NCBI RefSeq assembly: GCF_000756615.1
Contig: NZ_CP009288.1
Span: 930,001 to 994,000 of the forward strand
Length of the DNA: 64,000 nucleotides
Source: Paenibacillus durus
GTDB lineage: Bacteria > Bacillota > Bacilli > Paenibacillales > Paenibacillaceae
Direction: 5' to 3'
The notes beneath the pieces are model-generated. The model was given only the letters and a program-made list of their open reading frames with translations. It did no database searches and had not been told where the DNA came from. Of this stretch, positions 25,396-32,182 are shown piece after piece (positions within the stretch are counted from its first letter, which is position 1; each line of letters begins with the position of its first letter). The translations under genes and the position numbers were made by a program.

Positions 25396-25430
25396 GAGGA
25401 GTCGGTATGTTTGTACCTTTTCCTCGTTTT
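25396..25430 (+). terminator. Probable terminator after the portal gene
   Basis: GAGGA with TCCTC and, inside, GGTA with TACC form an interrupted stem followed by GTTTT. It is part of about 190 non-coding bases conserved in element 2 (62020-62056). Confidence 0.55.
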
Positions 25431-25539
25431 CTCCATTTAATGCGTAACATTATTGTCCTGAGCATGACGTTAAACTGTTCAATCAAATAAAAATATGCGT
25501 GTTCGGTTCATAGAGTCGAGTGGGCTACGAAGGAGTTTA

Positions 25540-26160
25540 ATGAAATTGAACATTAATGAAGTAAAACAATTTATCGAATCAAACAATACGGATGAGGAGT
25601 TGCAATCGTACCTTCAGGGCTTCAATCCTTATAGCGTTGAAGGTATCGATCAATTTCTTCAGACCGATAAGGAAGCAAAAAGTTGGTTCGATAGCATGGT
25701 GGATAAGCGTACCACGAAGTCGCTGGAAACATGGAAGACGAATCATCTGGAAAGTCTGCTCAATGAGGAGATCAAGAAGCGTTTCCCTGCTAAAGATGAA
25801 AAGGAAATCGAAATGGAAAAGCTTCGTGCTGAAGTTGAAAACATGAAGCTGGAGAAACAACGTGAACGATTAACGAGTCAAGCCATCAAAATAGCCAGTG
25901 AAAAGAAACTTCCACTACAATTAGTGGATTTTTTTATTGGAGCAGATGAGTTTACTACGACAGCTAATTTGACTACGTTTGAACAGTCGCTTCAATTGGC
26001 GGTACAGCAGCAAGTCGAACAACGACTCAAGGGAGATGGCTATACGCCTCCTGCTAATTCAACAGATAAAACGTTCACATTGGATGCTATTAAGGGAATG
26101 TCTCAAGACGAAATAAACAAGAATTGGGATCAAGTCAAACAAGTATTACAAAGCAAATAA
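25540..26160 (+). CDS. Capsid scaffolding protein (DUF4355-like)
   Basis: 206 residues from the ATG at 25540, chosen because AGGAG lies 5 bases upstream; the open frame begins earlier without a ribosome site. The central region (about 85-135; EEIKKRFPAKDEKEIEMEKLRAE...) is a charged coiled coil, as in phage scaffolds, and the gene lies directly before the capsid gene. Low sequence complexity in the coil limits family assignment. The second copy (62173-62787) shares the coil nearly exactly and differs at the ends. Confidence 0.8.
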   Translation: MKLNINEVKQFIESNNTDEELQSYLQGFNPYSVEGIDQFLQTDKEAKSWFDSMVDKRTTKSLETWKTNHLESLLNEEIKKRFPAKDEKEIEMEKLRAEVENMKLEKQRERLTSQAIKIASEKKLPLQLVDFFIGADEFTTTANLTTFEQSLQLAVQQQVEQRLKGDGYTPPANSTDKTFTLDAIKGMSQDEINKNWDQVKQVLQSK

Positions 26161-26186
26161 AAACGAAAAGGATATGGTGAATACCT

Positions 26187-27017
26187 ATGTCAGTACAAAA
26201 TTTTATTCCTACAATTTGGAGTGCCCGTTTAAATGAAAGTTTCAAGAAGAATCTGGTTTATGGGAATATCGTGAATACCGATTACGAAGGTGAAATTAAA
26301 GGCCAAGGATCAACAGTCAAGATTAACTCAATTGGCGCAGTAACGATTGGAACCTATGATAAGGCAGCAGGAATCGGCAATCCACAGGAGTTGGATTCCT
26401 CTCAAACAAATCTGATTATCGATCAAGCGAAGTATTTTAACTTCTCCGTAAATGATATCGATGCTGCCCAAGCCAATGTGAATTTACTCGATGGTGGCAT
26501 TGTTGAAGCTGCATATGGATTGGCTGATGTGGTCGATCAGTATATTGCCGGATTTTATACAGAGGTAAAAGCCGAGAATGTGATAGGAACAGCAGCTACT
26601 CCAGTGACTCCGGCAGTCAATTCCGCATATGATTACTTGGTCGATCTTGGTGTCATTCTCGATGAGAACGATGTTCCTGAGACGGATCGCTTCTTGGTCA
26701 TTCCACCTTGGTATTACGGACTACTTCTGAAAGATCCACGTTTTACAAAAGATGCAGCAGTCATTCGTACCGGCTATGTTGGGGATATCGATAATATGCG
26801 TGTTTACAAATCGAATAACGTTCCGATCAGCTCCAGCACCAAATATCACATTATGGCTGGACATAAGAGTGCGATTTCCTTTGCTGGACAAGTCGATTCT
26901 GTTGAGGCATTCCGTCCAGAGAAACAATTTTCCGATGCGATTAAAGGTTTACAGGTGTTTGGGGCAAAATGTATCAAGCCGGAAGGATTGGCAGTCTTAA
27001 CAGCAAGTCGCTCGTAA
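26187..27017 (+). CDS. Major capsid protein (P22 coat-like family)
   Basis: 276 residues beginning SVQNFIPTIWSARLNESFKK, the typical start of the 'P22 coat protein 5' type of HK97-fold capsid proteins in Firmicute phages. The middle (GSTVKINSIGAVTIGTYD) and the C-terminal stretch (GHKSAISFAGQVDSVEAFRPEK) agree. AAAGGATATGG precedes the ATG. Position after scaffold and before connectors is standard. DNA of the first 270 bases is almost identical to element 2 (62814 onward), then divergence begins abruptly. Confidence 0.9.
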   Translation: MSVQNFIPTIWSARLNESFKKNLVYGNIVNTDYEGEIKGQGSTVKINSIGAVTIGTYDKAAGIGNPQELDSSQTNLIIDQAKYFNFSVNDIDAAQANVNLLDGGIVEAAYGLADVVDQYIAGFYTEVKAENVIGTAATPVTPAVNSAYDYLVDLGVILDENDVPETDRFLVIPPWYYGLLLKDPRFTKDAAVIRTGYVGDIDNMRVYKSNNVPISSSTKYHIMAGHKSAISFAGQVDSVEAFRPEKQFSDAIKGLQVFGAKCIKPEGLAVLTASRS

Positions 27018-27049
27018 TCAAAACACATTATTATTGAAGAAACATGTTC

Positions 27050-27083
27050 GGGTGTCCATTTTAGGATGCCCTCTTTTATTTTT
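27050..27083 (+). terminator. Hairpin and T-rich tract after the capsid gene
   Basis: GGGTGTCC (27050-27057) pairs with GGATGCCC (27064-27071), then a T-rich tract. The stem is conserved after the second capsid gene (63679-63699) although the flanks differ. A partial terminator here would raise capsid mRNA relative to the connectors. Confidence 0.7.
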
Positions 27084-27095
27084 TGGAGGTGCAAT

Positions 27096-27281
27096 ATGTG
27101 GCTATTGAATAAAGAGACAGGATTAACTTGGAAGATTGATGATCCTGAATTACTCAGACGCTTGCAAGCCAATGTACAATATGAAGAAATAAACAAGCCG
27201 GATCAACAAGAATCCGTCGAAGTTAAGGCAGATGAAATGAAGCCGAAGACAAAGACCAACGTTAAGAGGAAGCCATCATGA
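27096..27281 (+). CDS. Small phage head-region protein
   Basis: 61 residues from the ATG at 27096 with GGAGGTG about 6 bases upstream. It starts MWLLNKETGLTWKI and ends in a Lys-rich tail. The homologue at 63727 begins MWFLNTETGCIWEV. Such short genes often lie between capsid and first connector genes. Function not known. It overlaps the start of the next gene. Confidence 0.7.
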   Translation: MWLLNKETGLTWKIDDPELLRRLQANVQYEEINKPDQQESVEVKADEMKPKTKTNVKRKPS

Positions 27282-27586
27282 GTGAGCAATTGGATTTAAT
27301 GAAACAGTTGCTTGGCGTTGAACTGACCGACATATCCAAGGACGATATCCTCACGCACTATTTGAACAAAGCAAGGAACAACATTCTCGGATACTGTAAT
27401 ATCGATGTTCTTTCGAATACTTACGATGATACGGTTGTCGATTATGCTGTATATCTTTATAAAAATAAGGATTCAGTGGGCTTAACCCAAAAGCAAGAAG
27501 GCGAACGCTCGGCAAGCTATGAACCAGGTATCCCTCAAAGCATTCGACTTGCTCTTCCCCTGCCAAGAATAAAAGTGGGGTATTGA
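27278..27586 (+). CDS. Head-tail connector (gp6/gp15-like adaptor)
   Basis: 102 residues. The helical start (LDLMKQLLGVELTDISKDDILTHYLNKARNNIL) and the later VVDYAVYLYKN helix are typical of phage DNA-packaging adaptor proteins that bind below the portal. The ATG overlaps the previous gene's stop (ATGA). A clear homologue starts at 63897 and is cut by the window edge. Confidence 0.8.
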   Translation: MSEQLDLMKQLLGVELTDISKDDILTHYLNKARNNILGYCNIDVLSNTYDDTVVDYAVYLYKNKDSVGLTQKQEGERSASYEPGIPQSIRLALPLPRIKVGY

Positions 27587-27588
27587 AT

Positions 27589-27879
27589 ATGTTTTACAAA
27601 ACAAAATTGGATCTATTGGATTCGCTTGATTTGACGGTGATGAAAACAATCTATGCCGATATTCAGCCATACATAAAAAGTTATTCGTTCGAGGACGGAA
27701 TTACGTTGGAAATAACCCATCGCGCTTTCTGTGATAAAGAAGCCAACATGGAGAAGAACCACTATGTACGGATAGACGATTCTATTTTCATCATCTTGGA
27801 TTTGAAGGAATGGAGCGATTATCTGGAATTGTATTTGTATCAGTGTAAGCCGGATTTTGCATCGGGGGCGAGTTCATGA
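27589..27879 (+). CDS. Head-tail joining/stopper-like protein
   Basis: About 96 residues. Mixed strand pattern (YSFEDGITLEITHRAF; HYVRIDDSIFIILDLKEW) like the small head-completion proteins found after the adaptor in SPP1-type modules. GTGGGG lies upstream of the ATG at 27589; a TTG six bases earlier overlaps the previous stop and is an alternative. It overlaps the next start by 4 bases. Assignment rests mainly on position. Confidence 0.6.
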   Translation: MFYKTKLDLLDSLDLTVMKTIYADIQPYIKSYSFEDGITLEITHRAFCDKEANMEKNHYVRIDDSIFIILDLKEWSDYLELYLYQCKPDFASGASS

Positions 27880-29027
27880 CGAGAAGCATAGAACCATTGC
27901 TCGACTTTTTTCTTCGAGAGAAAGGCGAATTTTTGCAAATCAACGGTATGCAGCAGAAAGCTCTCATTCATGATGCGGTTGATAAAATCCAGTCGGCAGA
28001 TGAAAAAATAATCCGCGCAGTAGTTCCTCTACATACTGGCGATTTTATTGATTATCGAGATGAACGCTATATTATCACAAGCCAGATTGATATCAACGAA
28101 TATTCGTATCGCGGCAGAATGCGGAAGTGTAACTTTCAGATCGCTTTCAACTGGAATGGCAATGTAAAATGGTTTGATGCAATTGTAGAAGGTAAGTCGT
28201 TTTCAATTGATACAGGAAGTGTAATTTCTTTGCCCGATGGCAGTATTAACATATCTTTGCAGGACAATGCCGATACAAGAGACATCGCGCTGAACCAGCG
28301 ATTTTATAATACGAATCAACCGTTTAAAGTCAAGGGTATCAATCGGACTTTAAAAGGTATCATCCAGTTAAGCTGCACATTGGATAGCATGAATACAGCT
28401 TATGATGACGTGGAAAATAATATCGCGGACAGATGGAAATACGAAATTGCTCATACATATGCTTTAACCATAGACAACGGAACGGAAGCCAACGTGCTGC
28501 TTAATGATATGTTACAGTTAAATGTTACGGCTACCGACAATGGAAGCTCTATTGCGAATCCGGCGATCACGTTTTTTTCAAGCGACCCTAATGTGGTCAG
28601 CGTGGATAATGAAGGCAAAGTTATGGGGATTCAACTAGGACAAGCCATAATTACCGCAAAGCTAACCTATCATTCAAGCATTGTGGATACGATTCAAATT
28701 ACTACCGTTGAGACACTCACACATAATTATTCGATTACCATTACCGGCAATGCAACCATAAAAGTGGGGCAGAGCGCTTCATACGTCAGTCATATCTATG
28801 ATAATGGAACTGAAGTATTTGATCAATCGGTGCAATGGAGTTTGCGGAATCAGGATAATACGACTCCAGTCATGGGAAGCATCACAGCTAGCGCGGGAAA
28901 TAGTTCCACAGTAAAAGCTGGCAGCAGTAGTAGTTACATCAATAAATACATCGTATTATCCGCCGCGTTAACGAGCGATCCTACGAATACAATTGAAAAG
29001 ACAATTCAGCTTAAAAGCTTATACTAA
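27876..29027 (+). CDS. Phage head/neck protein with Ig-like (BIG2) C-terminal repeats
   Basis: 383 residues. The first 110 or so (HTGDFIDYRDERYIITSQIDINEYSYRGRMRKCNFQI) resemble head-closure or tail-connector proteins of Firmicute phages. From about residue 200 the chain is beta-rich with a BIG2-type domain (FFSSDPNVVSVDNEGKVMGI, QAIITAKLTY) and a second Ig-like domain. Such domains decorate phage surfaces and can bind carbohydrates. It is the last structural gene; no tail genes follow. Confidence 0.65.
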   Translation: MTRSIEPLLDFFLREKGEFLQINGMQQKALIHDAVDKIQSADEKIIRAVVPLHTGDFIDYRDERYIITSQIDINEYSYRGRMRKCNFQIAFNWNGNVKWFDAIVEGKSFSIDTGSVISLPDGSINISLQDNADTRDIALNQRFYNTNQPFKVKGINRTLKGIIQLSCTLDSMNTAYDDVENNIADRWKYEIAHTYALTIDNGTEANVLLNDMLQLNVTATDNGSSIANPAITFFSSDPNVVSVDNEGKVMGIQLGQAIITAKLTYHSSIVDTIQITTVETLTHNYSITITGNATIKVGQSASYVSHIYDNGTEVFDQSVQWSLRNQDNTTPVMGSITASAGNSSTVKAGSSSSYINKYIVLSAALTSDPTNTIEKTIQLKSLY

Positions 29028-29041
29028 CATTCATACATATC

Positions 29042-29075
29042 GGTCTATCCACTCGGGTAGGCCATTTTTATTTTT
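29042..29075 (+). terminator. Intrinsic terminator after the structural genes
   Basis: GGTCTATCC pairs with GGGTAGGCC (nine pairs, two G-U) around ACTC, followed by a T-rich tract, 14 bases after the stop. Confidence 0.85.
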
Positions 29076-29098
29076 CATTTAAAAGGAGCCTATTACAT

Positions 29099-29221
29099 AT
29101 GAAAAAATCTATTGATTACATACTCAGCGTGAGCCTATTAAAGCAACTGAAATCACAAAAGTTAATTACCGAAGAAGAGTTTTCTGAGATCGATTTGTTG
29201 AATAAAAAGTCATTCAAATAG
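29099..29221 (+). CDS. 40-residue SHOCT-like peptide upstream of the recombinase
   Basis: MKKSIDYILSVSLL then LKSQKLITEEEFSEIDLLN, a short helix-turn-helix resembling the SHOCT motif (long enough for one unit). AAAGGAG lies 10 bases before the ATG. Short SHOCT-like peptides are often encoded directly before large serine recombinases in Firmicute mobile elements. Role unknown. Confidence 0.6.
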   Translation: MKKSIDYILSVSLLKQLKSQKLITEEEFSEIDLLNKKSFK

Positions 29222-29310
29222 CCTGTGAAATGGATGGGAAATGACTTGATGATGTCTAGAAGTAATCGTAACATGTGACAGTAAAAGAAATATAGTTGAG
29301 GGGGAGCTGT

Positions 29311-30927
29311 ATGGCTAAAGTATTAAAAAAGGTTGTTGTCGTACCAGTAAGAACAATAGATTCAGTTGATGGGATTCCACAAATACAAAAGAAACGAGTA
29401 GCAGCTTACTGCCGTGTGAGCACGGACTCCGAGGAACAAAAGGAAAGCTACACGAATCAGGTAAACTACTATACAAGTCACATCTATAACAACGCGGAAT
29501 GGGAAATGGGTGAGATCTACGCCGACGAGGGAATCACAGGAACGAATACGAAAAATCGAACACAGTTCAATCGCATGATACAGGATGCCCGAAACGGAAA
29601 GATCGATCTCATATTGGTCAAATCAATATCGCGGTTTTCACGTAATACGCTGGATTTACTAAAATATGTGCGTGAGTTGAAAGGTCTCGGTGTGGCGGTA
29701 TTATTCGAACGCGAGAATATTAATACACTCGATACAACGGGTGAAGTATTGCTGACCATCTTGAGTTCTCTTGCCCAAGATGAGAGCCGAAATATTTCCG
29801 AAAACAGTCGCTGGGGGATATTGCGGGGCTTCCAAAATGGCAAAGTCTTCTGCAACACAACCCGCTTCCTGGGCTACGATAAAGACGAACATGGCGAATT
29901 GGTCATCAATGAGCAGGAAGCTGAGATTGTGCGGCGCATCTATGAAGAGTATTTGGACGGCAAAAGCTATCAGGCGATTGCGGACGGTCTTATGCGAGAC
30001 CAGATTAAAACGGCTACGGGAGGCGATACATGGTGGGATTCTTCGATCACGCTGATCCTGACCAATGAGAAATATTACGGAGCCTTACTTCAGCAGAAAA
30101 CCGTTACCGTGGATTTTCTGACGCACAAGCGGATTAAAAATCGGGGACAGGAACAGCAATACTTGATCGAGGATAACCATGAGCCGATTGTGTCGAAGGA
30201 AATGTTCGATTCGGTACAGAAGGAAAAAGATCGACGTGCAAGGCTGAAAGGAAATGTTATAGGGGATCGCAAAAAATACTCCAGCAAATATCCGCTCAGC
30301 AGTAAAGTATTCTGCGGATGCTGCGGAGCCAATTTCAAACGCCGAACCTGGAACAGCAATAATCCATCCAAAAAGGTAGTATGGCAATGCCGAACGTATG
30401 TGAATGAAGGAAAAGAAGTATGCGATGCCAAGTCGGTTGATGAGCAAGGTTTGCAGAATGCGTTTGTCCGAGTATTCAATCGAATGTATGAGAATAAGGA
30501 AGCATTTATCCAAACGTTGAAAGCGAACATTGAATCGGTACTTACTAAAAGGGCAGGGCAAGAACCATTATTGGAAATCGCGCGACATATAGAACAGTTT
30601 AAATCGGACTTGAAGGGACTGGTGAATCTCAAGTTAAGAAATCAGATTGATGAGGCCGTATACAATGAAGAAAACGTGAGAATCTCAGGTGAACTGAACG
30701 AACTTCGGCAACAGAAAATCCTGCTGGAGAAGGATAACGACCGAAAGACACAAATCAAGGATCGTGTAGATGAAATGATTCAGGTATTAAGTTTACGGCA
30801 AGATGTACTGATACAATTTGATGATAACCTATTCAATGCGTTGGTGGAGAAGATAACCATTCTCTCACCAGCGCATTTTATTTTTACCATGAAGAGCGGC
30901 TTGAACATAGACGAAATCTTGGACTAA
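29311..30927 (+). CDS. Large serine recombinase
   Basis: 538 residues. The N-terminal resolvase domain has the catalytic serine in AAYCRVSTDSEEQ and conserved arginines in SISRFSRNT. The recombinase domain follows (about 190-300), then a zinc ribbon (FCGCCGANFK ... WQCRTYVNEGKEVCDAK) and a coiled coil near the end. It should catalyse directional integration of element 1 or of the DNA between 1.5 and 39.6 kb. The ATG at 29311 is taken because GAGGGGGAG lies 5 bases upstream. Full family length, apparently intact. It lies at the right end of element 1, with no recognised excision factor. Confidence 0.92.
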   Translation: MAKVLKKVVVVPVRTIDSVDGIPQIQKKRVAAYCRVSTDSEEQKESYTNQVNYYTSHIYNNAEWEMGEIYADEGITGTNTKNRTQFNRMIQDARNGKIDLILVKSISRFSRNTLDLLKYVRELKGLGVAVLFERENINTLDTTGEVLLTILSSLAQDESRNISENSRWGILRGFQNGKVFCNTTRFLGYDKDEHGELVINEQEAEIVRRIYEEYLDGKSYQAIADGLMRDQIKTATGGDTWWDSSITLILTNEKYYGALLQQKTVTVDFLTHKRIKNRGQEQQYLIEDNHEPIVSKEMFDSVQKEKDRRARLKGNVIGDRKKYSSKYPLSSKVFCGCCGANFKRRTWNSNNPSKKVVWQCRTYVNEGKEVCDAKSVDEQGLQNAFVRVFNRMYENKEAFIQTLKANIESVLTKRAGQEPLLEIARHIEQFKSDLKGLVNLKLRNQIDEAVYNEENVRISGELNELRQQKILLEKDNDRKTQIKDRVDEMIQVLSLRQDVLIQFDDNLFNALVEKITILSPAHFIFTMKSGLNIDEILD

Positions 30928-30938
30928 CGAAACATAGG

Positions 30939-31226
30939 CTAACGAACATTTGCGGGTTGCATGACGGGAAGGATTAAGCGAATCCCGTCTTTGACTCCTT
31001 CGATATAGATCGACTGCTTGTGCTGGCTTTGCTGATATCCCATCACTTCTTCCCATTCCGATAACAAATGCTGAATTTCATCACTTTGGCGACTTTTGAA
31101 TTGATTCATTTGCGTGAATAGATTCTTGACCTCTGTTGAATATGAGGCTTGTTGCTCACTGGAAAGTTCTAATTGATAAAATCGCTGGCGTAACGCTTCC
31201 TGAAGCCAATCCGGCCAATCTGACAT
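30939..31226 (-). CDS. Small helical protein of unknown function
   Basis: 95 residues from the ATG at 31226, which has GGAGGGGGAG upstream. Mostly helical, with a charged centre (EQQASYSTEVKNLFTQMNQFKSRQSDEIQHLLSEWEEV, cited here only as composition) and an 'IEGVKDGIRLI' end. It resembles small Bacillales proteins of the DUF6809 type, from memory only. Convergent with the recombinase gene, 11 bases between stops, so it probably marks the start of the neighbouring non-phage DNA. Confidence 0.6.
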   Translation of the reverse strand: MSDWPDWLQEALRQRFYQLELSSEQQASYSTEVKNLFTQMNQFKSRQSDEIQHLLSEWEEVMGYQQSQHKQSIYIEGVKDGIRLILPVMQPANVR

Positions 31227-31675
31227 ATTGTACTCCCCCTCCTGTGGTTGGAATGTGTGCATGTTAACTCTGATGGGGAGGGATGGCAAGTTATTGTTTT
31301 TATGTAGTGAGCTGTTAAATTATCTTTAAAAATATATTATTCATTAAGAAATTTGGGTTTATATGTAAGTATAAATATGGAAAATATCCTATTTAAGTAA
31401 TAAGGATAACAAAAAACAGGTCAATCATGGTGGTATCTGACCATAATCGACCTGTTCGATGTAACGGAACAGCGTTATTTAGGTTATGAAATTAAAGCAT
31501 TTGATGTGCGTACAAGCAAAATGACGAAATCTCTACACGGGTATTACGTGGGCTATATGTGTTATTGGTTGAATGATGGGTTCATTCGGTACTGGGTGGG
31601 TCTTTCATCGACCGCCACCACATAGGCAACAAGTAGCGGCTAACTAATATTTTATTTCGTCAAATCTAAACAATG
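31227..31675. other. Non-coding stretch with a long inverted repeat
   Basis: AACAGGTC and GACCTGTT (about 31413-31455) are the ends of an imperfect inverted repeat with ATGGT/ACCAT inside. No T-run follows and no reading frame is convincing. It might be a terminator, a protein-binding site or a small element end. Confidence 0.4.
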
Positions 31676-32164
31676 CTACTGGCTAGTTTTTTCTTTAATA
31701 TACTTATCAAATACTTTTCTTGAATAGATCCCATCATTTGGAATAAATCCAAATGTTTCATAAGCCCATACAATTTCTCTCTTTAGCTGACCACCATCAT
31801 CTTCATTCATAATATCATAAAGAAAATCAATGTTAAACTTTCCGTCACTGCTTAGCATCAAACTTACTTGCTCCCATAATTGTTGATCGTTTTGCTGAAA
31901 ACAATTATACAAATTTAGGAGCAATTCATCTAATTCAGAGAGTAATTCATCATAAATTTGCTGTGAAACACCGTATTTTGTTGGTATTTCATGAGATTTA
32001 ATAAAATACGTACTACCCGATTCAACAAAGTAAAATACGGATGACCAACTCATTTTTCCCTTTTCCACTTCTCCCAGGTAATACAATTCAATCCAATCTA
32101 TTGGAATCATAGAATTAATTTTGTTGGCTATTTTTTTATATAATTCAGCTAATTGATTATCCAT
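31676..32164 (-). CDS. YezG-like immunity protein (DUF600)
   Basis: 162 residues. The start LAELYKKIANKINSMIP and the pattern WIELYYLGEVEKGKMSWSSVFYF match the YezG/DUF600 family, whose B. subtilis member neutralises the nuclease toxin YeeF. It follows directly after the spike-toxin gene whose C-terminus is a YeeF-like DNA/RNA nuclease, so the pair fits toxin and immunity. Expected to act in the cytoplasm of the producer by binding the nuclease domain. Confidence 0.85.
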   Translation of the reverse strand: MDNQLAELYKKIANKINSMIPIDWIELYYLGEVEKGKMSWSSVFYFVESGSTYFIKSHEIPTKYGVSQQIYDELLSELDELLLNLYNCFQQNDQQLWEQVSLMLSSDGKFNIDFLYDIMNEDDGGQLKREIVWAYETFGFIPNDGIYSRKVFDKYIKEKTSQ

Positions 32165-32182
32165 GTTTTTACCTCTATTCTT

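Larger units (their letters stand above)
10250..30930 (+). mobile_element. Phage-like element 1 with its own RNA polymerase and topoisomerase
   Basis: All plus-strand genes from the RNA polymerase (10355) to the serine recombinase (30927), except one small minus-strand cargo gene, form one block. The order is RNA polymerase, small protein, P-loop protein, topo VIII-like enzyme, methyltransferase, terS, integrase, terL, portal, scaffold, capsid, connectors, recombinase. No tail, lysis or repressor genes are seen. The same module recurs at 40-64 kb. The ends are approximate: no attachment sites could be fixed at 10.2 or 30.9 kb. Confidence 0.7.

Noticed and set aside
31227..31675. Possible tRNA or small RNA gene at the inverted repeat
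   Set aside because: No cloverleaf, CCA end or T-run could be formed.
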